Below are positions 1 to 7,597 of a stretch of 33,162 bases of DNA, one piece after another. Both the position numbers and the translations under genes were made by a program. Origin of the DNA: Bacillota bacterium (lineage in GTDB: Bacteria; Bacillota; Clostridia; Acetivibrionales; DSM-1351). Within the stretch, counting starts at the first letter, position 1. Each line of letters opens with the position of its first letter. The stretch covers positions 1 through 33,162 of the forward strand of contig JAEZOA010000138.1 in assembly GCA_023441625.1 (NCBI GenBank), written 5' to 3'. The notes under the pieces were generated by a model. The model was not told where the DNA came from, made no database searches, and saw nothing but the letters and a program-made list of their open reading frames with translations.

Positions 1-1
1 T

Positions 2-76
2 AATAAAAATGTTTTCCGTGGAATTAAGGATGCATTTAATAATAATCCAATAACTCTTAAAGAAGTGACATTATAA
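2..76 (+). CDS. C-terminal tail of an unidentified protein (5' end outside window)
   Basis: An open frame enters from the left edge and ends at TAA 74-76, giving 24 residues with no recognisable motif. A strong hairpin with a T-run begins at the stop codon, as expected at the end of a transcription unit. Since a xis-int pair follows, this is probably the last part of a gene belonging to the mobile element, but its function cannot be judged. Confidence 0.4.
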   Translation, partial: NKNVFRGIKDAFNNNPITLKEVTL

Positions 77-100
77 AAGCACTCTATTTGGAGTGCTTTT
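75..100 (+). terminator. Rho-independent terminator
   Basis: A perfect 10-bp stem (75-84 with 91-100) closes a 6-base loop. The 3' arm ends in four T, and the 5' arm starts in the stop codon of the upstream frame. The A-rich 5' arm would let it work in both directions. Confidence 0.75.
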
Positions 101-106
101 ATAATT

Positions 107-544
107 CTACATCTGAACTGTAACTACCCAGAAGCAAGAACAACTTTTATAGAAAACAATATTACTTTTGACCCTTCATGGTTAGGGGAAAATGGATTTG
201 TTAGATTTTTCTTATTCTTACTTTATAATAATTACAACCCAATTAATACAGAGATAGAAAGAATAAACAAGAAAAAAGGTTTTTCACCTTCTAATATTAG
301 GGTTATTCCTAAGAAGTTTAAAAGTCCAAAAACAAAGAAGACTTTGATAGATAATAAAGAGGAAATTCCTCCAAAAATGGAATCAAAGTCAAATAATGCA
401 TCAACTAATATTACAAATAACTTTATGATGTTTTCTGAGGATTTAAAGCTTAGACTTGCCAAAGAAGTTTTAAATTCAATGGGTATTTCTAACTTAATAG
501 TGGATGAACAAAATAGCACTATTTATTTAAACCCAAAGAAATAA
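107..544 (+). pseudogene. Unknown protein, probably 5'-truncated
   Basis: One frame is open from just after the terminator to TAA 542-544, and its translation looks protein-like throughout: residues such as FDPSWLGENGFVRFFLFLLY near 167-226, then a lysine-rich linker and an amphipathic C-terminus. No ATG or GTG occurs in the frame; the only usual bacterial start is a TTG at 344 without a convincing ribosome binding site, which would discard the best-looking half. It is therefore more likely a gene that lost its start. I do not recognise the family. Its place just before xis-int suggests element cargo. Confidence 0.45.
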
Positions 545-557
545 GAATCATTTCATA

Positions 558-580
558 GGGAGAGGGTTACTCCCTCTTCC
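558..580 (+). terminator. Hairpin after the truncated gene
   Basis: A 9-bp stem with one G-T wobble (558-566 with 572-580) and a 5-base loop lies 13 bases after the stop at 544. No T-run follows, so it may be a weak terminator or an mRNA 3'-end stabiliser before the xis-int transcript. Confidence 0.45.
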
Positions 581-644
581 TAACATTAAATGTTTACTAA
601 ACCAATTATTTGTATTATACTCAGAAGGGAGAAAATGTATTTTA

Positions 645-845
645 ATGAACATTGAAAATTTAGATATATTACCAATTACCCTTGATGTTACTGATGTGGC
701 AGATGTTTTAGGGATGTCAAAAAATAAAGCCTATGAGCTATGCCATAGTAAAGGTTTTCCATGTGTGAAAGTGGGAAAAAGAAAAATGATTATTCCTAAA
801 CCTGCATTTATCAATTGGTTAAACAATCCAAATATAGGAGGATGA
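645..845 (+). CDS. xis: Excisionase, helix-turn-helix (MerR-like)
   Basis: A 66-residue protein with the pattern of excisionase-type winged helix-turn-helix domains: a helix-turn-helix around residues 17-33 (VADVLGMSKNKAYELCHSKG), then a basic wing (KVGKRKMIIPKPAF) and a short C-terminal helix (INWLNN). Such proteins bend DNA at attachment sites and turn integrase toward excision. The ATG at 645 follows GAAGGGAGAA with about 11 bases spacing; an ATG ten bases upstream runs into a stop. Its end lies 7 bases before the integrase start, so the two are probably co-transcribed. Confidence 0.85.
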   Translation: MNIENLDILPITLDVTDVADVLGMSKNKAYELCHSKGFPCVKVGKRKMIIPKPAFINWLNNPNIGG

Positions 846-852
846 TTTAATC

Positions 853-1986
853 ATGGCAGGTAGAAAAGGTAACGGAGAGGGAACAATAACTAAACTTAAT
901 AATGGTTTGTGGATGGGAAGAGTTACAATAGGCAGAAAAGAAGATGGTAAACTAAACCGAAAGTCTTTATATGGTAAGACAAAAGCTGAAGTTATCGAAA
1001 AGATGGTTATATTGAAAAATGAAATAATAACAGGGACTTATATTGAAAATGATATAACTCTAAAGCAATGGCTTTTAAAATGGTTAAAGGATTATAAATC
1101 TATAAAGCTCAAGCCAAGAACATATGATACTTACGAAACACAAATTAATCACAATATTATTCCTGAAATTGGAGATATACCTCTTATAGAATTAAGACAA
1201 CAAGATATTCAAAAATTTTATCAAAAAAAATACGATAACGGAAATGGCTTATCTCCATCTACCATTAGAAAGATTCATAACATAATTAATTCAGCACTAA
1301 ATCAAGCAGTTGAAAATGAGCTAATGAAAAAGAATGTAGCCAAGAAGACAGAAATGCCTAAGTTAACGAAACCAGAGGTTAAGGCTTTTACTCTGCAAGA
1401 ACAGCTTAAATTTTTTACAGTAGCAAAAGAATACAGATTGTATAATGCTTTTCTTGTAAATGTTGATACTGGTTTAAGGTCTGGTGAATTACTAGCATTA
1501 ACTTGGGATGATGTTGATTTGGAAAATGGATTAATAAATATCAATAAAAACATTATTATGGTTAAGAATAGGAATAAAGACGCTTCAACAAAGAATAAAA
1601 CTATAGTTCAGAACTCACCAAAAACAGAAGCAAGTAATAGAGTAATTCCATTGACTACAAGAGCCTTAAACATATTAAAGGAAATGGAATCTAGAAAAAC
1701 TTGTAACATTGTTTTTTCAAGCGAAAAGAACACTTATGTGAGTTTGAGAAACTATCAGAGAACATTTTATAAAGTACTAGATAAAGCAGGTTTAGAGAAA
1801 TGTAGTCCTCATGTTTTAAGACACACATTTGTAACAAGGTGTTTTGAAAAGAATGTTCAAACTAAAGTAATAAGTGAAATGGTTGGACATGCAAAATTAG
1901 CGCACACAATAGATATTTATACACATATAATGTCTGATGTGAAGAGGGATGCAGTCAAGGCTTTAGACCAATTATATGCAATATAA
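853..1986 (+). CDS. int: Tyrosine recombinase / integrase, Tn916 family
   Basis: A 377-residue site-specific recombinase. The N-terminal 60 residues look like the arm-site DNA-binding domain of Tn916-type integrases (GRKGNGEGTI, then three beta-strand-like stretches). Residues 65-165 form the SAM-like core-binding domain and 175-377 the catalytic domain. All catalytic residues are visible: R209 (DTGLRSGE), K257, H320 and R323 (HVLRH), H346 (VGHAKL) and nucleophile Y356 (DIYTHI), so the enzyme appears intact. It follows xis closely and faces the tRNA-derived attachment scar about 170 bases downstream, the usual arrangement at the end of an integrative element. GGAGGATGA before the start gives the ribosome site. 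Confidence 0.93.
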   Translation: MAGRKGNGEGTITKLNNGLWMGRVTIGRKEDGKLNRKSLYGKTKAEVIEKMVILKNEIITGTYIENDITLKQWLLKWLKDYKSIKLKPRTYDTYETQINHNIIPEIGDIPLIELRQQDIQKFYQKKYDNGNGLSPSTIRKIHNIINSALNQAVENELMKKNVAKKTEMPKLTKPEVKAFTLQEQLKFFTVAKEYRLYNAFLVNVDTGLRSGELLALTWDDVDLENGLININKNIIMVKNRNKDASTKNKTIVQNSPKTEASNRVIPLTTRALNILKEMESRKTCNIVFSSEKNTYVSLRNYQRTFYKVLDKAGLEKCSPHVLRHTFVTRCFEKNVQTKVISEMVGHAKLAHTIDIYTHIMSDVKRDAVKALDQLYAI

Positions 1987-2027
1987 ACCATAAACCAATT
2001 AAACCATTTATTAAACCAACTGGTTTA
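1984..2027 (+). repeat. TAAACCA repeats, candidate integrase arm-binding sites
   Basis: TAAACCA occurs four times in direct orientation at 1984, 1991, 2000 and 2012, and once inverted (TGGTTTA, 2021-2027). Another copy, extended to TAAACCAATTA, lies at 598-608 before xis. Tn916-type integrases bind short direct repeats near the element ends through their N-terminal domain, and this cluster sits between int and the attachment scar. The assignment is inference. Confidence 0.5.
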
Positions 2028-2157
2028 AATTCTAATAAATTTTAGTAAGATATATTGTAACACTTCAGTAATGTAATAACGCTGAAATACAGATATATCA
2101 AGCAAATTAAGCATAATACAACATGATATATTTCAAAAAAATTACATGTTCGTAGGA

Positions 2158-2202
2158 ATGGTAAGGATGAGGTCTCCAGTTCGAATCTGGATGGGAGCTC
2201 CA
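2158..2202 (+). other. attR: 3' half of a tRNA-Thr(GGT)-like gene
   Basis: These 45 bases read as the 3' part of a tRNA from the anticodon loop on: TGGTAA (anticodon GGT), a short variable loop, T-arm stem 2175-2179 with 2187-2191 around TTCGAAT, acceptor strand TGGGAGC (2192-2198), discriminator T and CCA. No matching D-arm or 5' acceptor strand lies upstream. Such a half is what remains at the far end of an element that integrated into the tRNA anticodon loop. The intact tRNA should be at the element's other end, outside this window. Confidence 0.7.
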
Positions 2203-2246
2203 AAAGAAAAAGAGTATCGGTTTTCCGATACTCTTTTTCTTTTGGA
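2199..2246 (+). terminator. Strong bidirectional terminator after the tRNA 3' end
   Basis: A perfect 22-bp stem (2199-2220 with 2225-2246) closes a TTTT loop. It has an A-rich 5' arm and a T-rich 3' arm and starts within the discriminator-CCA of the tRNA half. It is probably the original terminator of the tRNA transcript, and could also stop transcription leaving or entering the integrated element. Confidence 0.85.
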
Positions 2247-2259
2247 ATTCTATATAAAA

Positions 2260-2308
2260 GCGAACCGGTGACCTAATACATATGATAGTAGCGCTCTGCC
2301 GGCAGAGC
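2260..2308 (-). pseudogene. tRNA-like remnant, reverse strand
   Basis: Read on the minus strand, this starts with GGCAGAGC (like the 3' half of a D-arm), then an imperfect stem-loop at the anticodon-arm position, AGGTC (variable loop) and ACCGGTTCG (T-stem and start of T-loop). The rest of the T-arm and the acceptor are missing. The anticodon loop lacks the usual T33 and its stem has a mismatch, so this is not a working tRNA. At 2293-2308 it abuts a second GGCAGAGC on the plus strand, forming a 16-base perfect palindrome. Confidence 0.4.
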
Positions 2309-2434
2309 ATGCGAATCAAAAATCGAGCAATACAAGGAAAGCAAGTGTCGAGGAGCAGAGCATACTAAGTATATGAGCACCGCAGACGCGCAGCTTGACG
2401 AAGTAGTGGGAAGGTTTTTGAGAGCAAGGCATTC

Positions 2435-2479
2435 ATGGTAAGGTTGGGGGTCTGAGTTCGAATCTGGATGGGAGCTCCA
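2435..2479 (+). other. Second tRNA-Thr-like 3' half (older attachment scar)
   Basis: A second 45-base tRNA 3' half also runs from ATGGTAAGG to CCA. It is identical to the first from AGTTCGAATC to the CCA, but differs in the variable loop and the 5' side of the T-stem, where pairing is damaged. It lies 277 bases after the first and has no terminator hairpin of comparable strength. It looks like the scar of an earlier integration or a recombined duplicate. Confidence 0.6.
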
Positions 2480-2808
2480 AAAAATAAAGGCTCCCGAGGT
2501 TTTTGTCTTGAAAGTTTTTTGTGTTTACAGCAATTTTTACATCAATTGAGGTATAGTTCATATTTGTGCTTTACAGCAAAATGTATGTAGAATTCTTAAT
2601 ATAGTTTTAGGATGGATAACTTATGCATAAAACGGTACGTGAAAAAGTATCCAGATATAGGGTTATATTCTACCATCTGATGGATAAGTTTATGGGAATG
2701 AACTTACATTGATCTTTTTAGATTAATCTATATGATAATTATATATCTGAAAAAAATAACGATGCAAATAATTTTTTTGCTTTAAGTGGGAAAATATAGA
2801 AAATTATA
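2480..2808. other. Intergenic region, no gene seen
   Basis: AT-rich sequence with stops in all frames and no convincing hairpin or repeat apart from a short GGCTCCCGAGG stretch followed by a T-run just after the second tRNA half. It separates the attachment scars from the promoter of the HEPN-type gene. Confidence 0.5.
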
Positions 2809-2817
2809 TGATATAAT
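2809..2817 (+). promoter_or_regulatory. Extended -10 promoter TGATATAAT
   Basis: A perfect extended -10 element (TG-N-TATAAT); no good -35 lies at 17 bases, as is common for extended -10 promoters. Transcription would start near 2824, directly ahead of the folded leader at 2824-2966 and about 220 bases before the HEPN-type gene. The same TGATATAAT precedes both coiled-coil gene copies (6110-6118 minus strand, 17825-17833). Confidence 0.55.
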
Positions 2818-2823
2818 AGCTTT

Positions 2824-2966
2824 TGTTAGTTAAATTTATGAATCAGGTAAAGGCGAATTATTAACGCTGAGAAATACAAATTCAATTTTAAAAGGGTTAA
2901 ATCCATATTGCATTTCTCAAAAGATAATTCGCAATATATCTCTAACCCTGTTATCTAGCAAATTTA
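2824..2966 (+). ncRNA. Candidate structured leader or small RNA with pseudoknot
   Basis: Complementary segments nest here. Stem 1 pairs 2853-2861 (GCGAATTAT) with 2924-2932. Stem 2 pairs 2869-2875 (GAGAAAT) with 2912-2918, and after a 1x1 internal loop extends by CAA/TTG. Loop bases 2893-2899 (AGGGTTA) match TAACCCT at 2943-2949 just outside stem 1, which would form a pseudoknot. A competing pairing, ATATTGC 2905-2911 with GCAATAT 2931-2937, could form instead. It sits between the extended -10 promoter and the HEPN-type gene, so it could be a regulatory leader or a separate RNA. I do not recognise a known family. Confidence 0.4.
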
Positions 2967-3045
2967 TTTGTTAATTTAATTATATGATACTACATGCAAA
3001 AATGCAACTAAATCTTCAAAACTTTACTACTGAGGAGAAAGTAAT

Positions 3046-4919
3046 ATGTATAAATTATCAAGTATAAGTAATTATACACCGCCTCTTTTAAGCCATCAAA
3101 TATATTTTATCCAAATGGGGTGAATTATTCGAGGACGGAAACCTAAACTATTGGAAACTTATAAAACCATGTTTGAGAGCAGTTTTAAAGGAATCACTTC
3201 AAGTCATAGAATATTATAAAAGTCAGGCGCTATATGAACATAATGTATTTGAAATATTTGAAGAAGTTTCTATTAAATTAAGATTAAATAAAGTTTTGAG
3301 TTATTTTTTTAAGGAAGATTGGGAATTAGTATCAGCACGAATAGATAATTTTATTTCCAACAAATCTGCATTCATGGATATGAAAATTGAAATTGATAAG
3401 TATCATCTCTTGGACTTACCATACACATTAATAAAAGCTCTTTTTAACAAATTGGAAAATGATGATATTCCCAAGTTATATGCAGAGTATCTGAAAAGTG
3501 AAATGGCCAAACCTATAGTTTCGTATGAAATTATTGATGATTTACTTAATTTGTTTGCAGGGGAGCTAATATATGAAGGGCATCATAAGAAATATTTATA
3601 TAATTGGGGAAATGGTGTTTTTTTGAAAGATTCAGAACCTAGTTTCTTGAAAAGAATTGAAAGAATTTGTGGATTGGGTAAGAAGAACAGAAGATATTTT
3701 GAATGTCTGATTAAGTTAAAACTTCCTGATGGATGTAGAATGCTATGTGAAAATTTAGAGGGTAAGATTAATTTTTATGGTGATACCGAGAAATTAAGGA
3801 TTAGGTTTGGAGAGCAATATGATCTTGAAGAGGAACTTGATGGTAAGGTATTAGAATTTTTTAAAACTGATAAGCAAATAGCGCGCATAAACATGTGTGC
3901 AACTGACGAAGTATCAGCAGTTAACGTGGCAAGACAAGAGCTTATTTCTACTATGAAACTCTATACACTAGAAAATAAATATAAGCAATATGAGCCTGGT
4001 AGTTTATCTGAATCGATTGTTTTTGATTCAGTAGGCAGAAATTTAGAACTAAAGCCTAAAATTGAGGCAATTCAGCAGGGCTTACAAGTTTCTAATAATG
4101 AACAATATATCAAAATTAACCTAAGTGCAAAATTATCAGCTAAATATATCGGGTTAAATCAGCTTCTTCAATGGTGTAGAGTTATTCAAGACTCACCTAA
4201 AGAAACCGGTCTAGTTGCAATGTGGAGTTTGTTAGAATTCTTATTTGCTGTTGACCCTTCCGGTTTAAATAAGAGGAAGTGCATACTTGAGTATGCAATA
4301 CCATATATAAGCCAATTTTATTTTAAAAGTTTATCATGGCGTACTAGAGAATACTTAAAATCTTATTCAAGAGAAAATAGTAGTCTTTTGGAAAAAATAA
4401 AAAATAAATATGGTAGTAATGCAATTGATAGCTCAAGAAATGAAGTAAAGTTACACTATAAAGTTACACTATCTAGTTAAATACATTGCAGAAGAAAAGA
4501 CTGAAATATGTAATATCTATTCAGATAAAATAATTGAACAGAGATATGTTGGACTAATAAGCAAATTAATTCAATTACGTGGTGATAAGCTTTGGTTATG
4601 TGATTACATAGAAAATTTCGAAAAACAAATTAAAAGTGATTTTCTAAGAGGTTATCGTATTCGCAACATAATAGCTCATCAGGCTACAGTGGGTATAGAA
4701 GTACTTAATGACATATATGATATAATTTCTTTCTACTTAAAATTAATATTGGATGATTTATTATTCTCAATGAAATCACAACCAGAAAATTCCGTGCATG
4801 ATATGGTTAAAATTAGAAAGGAGAGTTACACACAATATCTTAATAAACTTAAGAACATAAAATCAACAAGTGACATTCCTTTTAAAGAACTAATAACAAC
4901 TAAAGCTTTGCTGATTTGA
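3046..4919 (+). pseudogene. Split large HEPN-domain protein (ApeA-like, probable defence gene)
   Basis: An ATG at 3046 with a near-perfect ribosome site (GAGGAGA, 7-base spacer) opens a frame that shifts at 3090-3091, where removing one A joins it to the frame running to 4480. A second break lies at 4447-4472, an exact 13-bp tandem duplication; deleting one copy joins it to the frame ending at 4919. Removing 14 bases gives one protein of 619 residues. Near its C-terminus (about residues 531-545) is YRIRNIIAHQATV, containing the Rx4H HEPN ribonuclease motif (R535, H540), followed by a long hydrophobic helix, as in ApeA-like HEPN proteins that cut RNA during phage abortive infection. The N-terminal 450 residues are not recognised. 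As it stands, the largest frame lacks the HEPN domain, so the gene is presumably off. Sequencing error is an alternative. Confidence 0.7.
4447..4472 (+). repeat. Exact 13-bp tandem duplication inside the HEPN-type gene
   Basis: AAAGTTACACTAT occurs at 4447-4459 and again directly at 4460-4472. Thirteen is not a multiple of three, so it shifts the frame and brings in the TAA at 4478-4480. Loss of one copy by slippage would restore the frame into the HEPN domain. Confidence 0.9.
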
Positions 4920-4979
4920 GAAGATGTACATTTGTACTTTTAAAGGTACTTAAAGATTTTAACTTAATGAGATATAGAC

Positions 4980-5396
4980 TTGATAACAGTAAATATTGAT
5001 ACAACTGAAAATAATTATGAAAATTATTCAGGGAATTTTGAGAATATAGATATGATAAGAAATATTATTTATAAGAATAATATTTTTGTTGATTGTTGTG
5101 GAACGATTAAACTTGATAATAGTGATGCTATTTTATGGATTGCTGCAGTAAAAGAGTTTGGTGTATATCTTGGATATAATGGAGATATACAGCGTCTATC
5201 CTATAATGAGAGCGGTTGTCTAGATAAAGTTGTCGATGTATGGGGAGATGGTCTTTATATTTCAGAAGCGTTGTTTGTACTACCGCAAATTGCATGGAAT
5301 GCAATTTGTGAATTTGTAGAAAAAGGTACCTTGCACAATGAAATAAAATGGATAGAGTGCAGTAAAGTCCTAGAAGAAGGAAATTACATATTATAG
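4980..5396 (+). CDS. Small cytoplasmic protein of unknown function
   Basis: A 138-residue acidic protein without signal peptide or membrane segment; I do not recognise it. The middle (about 45-75) has the strand-rich look of small immunity or sensor proteins (AILWIAAVKEFGVYLGYNGD). The only in-frame start at the 5' end is TTG 4980 with no clear ribosome site. An ATG at 4967 in another frame gives MRYRLDNSKY before a stop, so the true start may have been lost to a frameshift. It lies 60 bases after the broken HEPN-type gene and before another unknown small gene. An immunity protein role is a guess. Confidence 0.5.
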   Translation: MITVNIDTTENNYENYSGNFENIDMIRNIIYKNNIFVDCCGTIKLDNSDAILWIAAVKEFGVYLGYNGDIQRLSYNESGCLDKVVDVWGDGLYISEALFVLPQIAWNAICEFVEKGTLHNEIKWIECSKVLEEGNYIL

Positions 5397-5497
5397 ATTT
5401 CAACGACGCTGTAAAAAATTTTATGTATGAAGTGTAGGATATACTCCTTTAGCTTCATATAAAATATATCTTAGTTAATTTATGGGGAGGTGATTCA

Positions 5498-5929
5498 ATG
5501 AATTATAAAATAGAGCAAATAATCAATCTTATTTTGATAGAATGCCAAAATATCCTTAGAGAACTACATAGTTCAGCTAAAGAGATGGATGCTGATTACT
5601 ACGGTAATCCGCCTAAAGGTGTAGTTGTAAATTATCATGATAAATTTGACGTAAAGGGGTTTAAAATAGGTAAAATATTATCTGTTTGGAAAATAACATT
5701 AGATGATATTATGAGTATAGAGGATTTGACTCATGAACCAGAAACACAGCCAGTAGACTGTATGTATTACAAAGAAGGTAGAATGCTATTTGCAATTGAT
5801 TTAGAGAAGAAAACGATTGTTTTAGAATGGCAGGTTGGTCCACGGTATGGTAGGGGGTTCACTTATAATATTGAAAGGTCAAACAATGAGTTAAGGATAT
5901 TAGTGGAAAAGCTTTTATGGGTTTCATAG
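5498..5929 (+). CDS. Small unknown protein
   Basis: A 143-residue soluble protein started by ATG 5498 behind a strong GGGGAGGTGATT ribosome site. The N-terminal 25 residues form an amphipathic helix; the rest looks like an alpha+beta domain with alternating strands (ILSVWKITLDDI, RMLFAIDLEKKTIVLEWQV) and a glycine-rich GPRYGRG turn near residue 119. I know no family with this pattern. Its end abuts the decayed coiled-coil gene on the other strand. Its place among small unknown genes in an accessory segment hints at immunity or antitoxin-like cargo, which the sequence does not prove. Confidence 0.7.
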   Translation: MNYKIEQIINLILIECQNILRELHSSAKEMDADYYGNPPKGVVVNYHDKFDVKGFKIGKILSVWKITLDDIMSIEDLTHEPETQPVDCMYYKEGRMLFAIDLEKKTIVLEWQVGPRYGRGFTYNIERSNNELRILVEKLLWVS

Positions 5930-5932
5930 AAA

Positions 5933-6090
5933 TGATAGCATAGGCTATTCTGTTGAACTATCAAGTTGACGTTATTTATTAACTTATTATTTGATTTTAA
6001 TGCTGTAATATCACATTGCATTTTATCAATTTTAGATTCTAAAACATCAATCTTTTCCAGATTTTCAAGTATTAAATCTAGTTTATCCAT
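5933..6090 (-). pseudogene. Decayed copy of the coiled-coil gene at 17854-18333, without repeats
   Basis: Read on the minus strand from ATG 6090 (an in-frame ATG at 6096 is also possible) behind GGAGG, the first residues MDKLDLILE and the LEKIDVLESKI stretch match the intact gene at 17854 almost exactly. Where that gene has six 14-residue repeats, this copy passes directly from LESKI to DKMQCDITALK. Base-level similarity continues to about 5933 (TTGATAG, ACAGAA, CTATCAT) but with small insertions and deletions that shift the frame, and the last 25 or so residues are missing. The promoter is conserved. It is a repeat-free, 3'-damaged paralogue. Confidence 0.75.
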
Positions 6091-6109
6091 GTTCATTCCT
6101 CCGAAAATA

Positions 6110-6118
6110 ATTATATCA
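6110..6118 (-). promoter_or_regulatory. Extended -10 promoter TGATATAAT of the decayed coiled-coil gene
   Basis: On the minus strand TGATATAATT, then TTTT and GGAGG, closely match the sequence ahead of the intact copy (17825-17847). Conservation through promoter and ribosome site supports duplication of the whole gene with its promoter. Confidence 0.5.
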
Positions 6119-6303
6119 TAAGTAAGTAATATAACTACACCTAATTAAAAGAGAAGAATACTAATAACCCTTAAATATAAATCTGAAACTCAGAGAGCCC
6201 TCATCAACATCCTAACTTAGACTAATCCCTACCATGAATGCCCTCGTTATTTTCGGATAATTCAGATGGTCATTATATGAAAATGTAATAATTAAGAAAG
6301 ACT

Positions 6304-6636
6304 TTAAACATTACAACCACATGCAGCACACATCTTAGCTCTGGGTGTTCTTAATGGTTTTCCACATCTCTGACAGGGAGGACCATAGATATATAGTCGA
6401 TGATGCATGATAGCATTGTGATTAAATCCTTTATAACCAGTGAGTCTTTCATACTCTTCACATACAGGTTTAAAGAAATCATTAAGAGGTGTTTTATCCA
6501 ATGAAATTCCAGTCTCTTTTCTGTAATTCTTAGTCTTCTCTAAACACTCCATGTATATATCATGGATAACTGCATATTCGGCTTCATCTAGCATGCCAAC
6601 TTCCTGTTTACATCTCCAACACCACATTACTTTCAT
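6304..6636 (-). CDS. Small cysteine-rich protein, zinc-ribbon-like C-terminus
   Basis: A 110-residue protein with C6-x2-C9 near the start and C88-x2-C91 with C103-x2-C106 (plus C108) at the end, the spacing of a treble-clef or zinc-ribbon fold. The middle is a helical region of unknown role. The start at 6636 is chosen because AGGAGT lies 8 bases upstream; a longer frame to 6858 would overlap the AraC gene by 200 bases. It begins 16 bases after the AraC-type gene ends, so the two probably share a transcript. Function unknown; zinc binding is inferred from cysteine spacing. Confidence 0.75.
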   Translation of the reverse strand: MKVMWCWRCKQEVGMLDEAEYAVIHDIYMECLEKTKNYRKETGISLDKTPLNDFFKPVCEEYERLTGYKGFNHNAIMHHRLYIYGPPCQRCGKPLRTPRAKMCAACGCNV

Positions 6637-6652
6637 TTTTATGCACTCCTTG

Positions 6653-7597
6653 TTACTTCTCATAATTAGGCATAATATCTTTATTAGACATGGTTTTGAT
6701 GAGGTTTCTTCGGTTTGATGCATTTTGTCGATATTCCGATGGGGACATTCCAACTTTCTTGGAAAATTGCTTAATAAAATAAGTATCATATTTAAATCCA
6801 CAAGCTTCAGCAAGTTCAGTCGTTTTAAGATTAGTGTGTACCAGTGCTTCACAGGCAATTTTTATTCTGTGATGTATTAAATAATCCATTGCAGTATGCC
6901 CAGTCCTTTCTTTAAAGCGCTTATTAAGAGAAGTGCGATTTAGGTTCACTATCTTACACAGGTTGGCAAGGGTTATGTCATTTTGATAATTTGTATGAAT
7001 GAATTCTAATGCAATTTCAACGTGTTCTTTTTGAGTGTGAGGAGATTGGTCAAAACCGTTTTTTATGGCATCCATATAAATGTCATTAATTAAATAAAGA
7101 GTTTGTAGTAAATACCGCCTAATTCTACAGGTCCACATTCCATCACTCTGTGTGATGGTCTCCTTACTAATAATATTCATCCACTCATCAATTCTAAGAT
7201 ACATTGACGACGGTATATTTATAATGCCCGCAAATTTGTCTGAATGTCTTAAAAACATCATAAGCATATTTCTGTCATGTTCATCCTCTAAGTGTATAAA
7301 TTTATTATCAGATAAGGCATCAAAGGTAAGGCTGCTATTTAAAAAAGTAGGACTAAAACTGAAAGCTTTTGCAGATAAATTATGTTTATTTAGAACGGTA
7401 ATCTTATCATATTGTGATATGCATAGTATGCATGGCGCTGAAACAGCCCATGTCTTACCATTAAGTACAGTACTCATATGTCCATCAGTTACAAGAACAA
7501 GTGTTACTCTTTCAAGAAGTGGGATAGATTCAAAAGCATCCTTGTCTTCAAACTCTATTGGTACTATTCTTGTACGATGCCTATCGTTTTGTGGCAT
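6653..7597 (-). CDS. AraC-family transcriptional regulator
   Basis: A 314-residue protein with an N-terminal cupin-like sensing half (about 1-170) and a C-terminal AraC double helix-turn-helix (about 198-297). Typical motifs are ITLANLCKIVNLNRTSLNKR for the first and TELAEACGFKYDTYFIKQFS for the second, then the conserved KKVGMSPSEYR. ATG 7597 follows GGAGGAC. It is divergent from the exporter operon at 7724, with 126 bases between the starts, so it probably controls that operon in response to a small ligand or peptide. The target is inferred from position. Confidence 0.9.
   Translation of the reverse strand: MPQNDRHRTRIVPIEFEDKDAFESIPLLERVTLVLVTDGHMSTVLNGKTWAVSAPCILCISQYDKITVLNKHNLSAKAFSFSPTFLNSSLTFDALSDNKFIHLEDEHDRNMLMMFLRHSDKFAGIINIPSSMYLRIDEWMNIISKETITQSDGMWTCRIRRYLLQTLYLINDIYMDAIKNGFDQSPHTQKEHVEIALEFIHTNYQNDITLANLCKIVNLNRTSLNKRFKERTGHTAMDYLIHHRIKIACEALVHTNLKTTELAEACGFKYDTYFIKQFSKKVGMSPSEYRQNASNRRNLIKTMSNKDIMPNYEK

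Noticed and set aside
2158..2202. Complete tRNA gene
   Set aside because: No 5' acceptor strand or D-arm occurs upstream; only the 3' half is present.
2107..2319. Minus-strand frame with residues PDSNWRP
   Set aside because: It is the reverse translation of the tRNA 3' half and terminator, a familiar false gene; no ribosome site or start context.
6640..6858. Longer N-terminus for the cysteine-rich protein
   Set aside because: It would overlap the AraC gene by about 200 bases; a good ribosome site supports the start at 6636.
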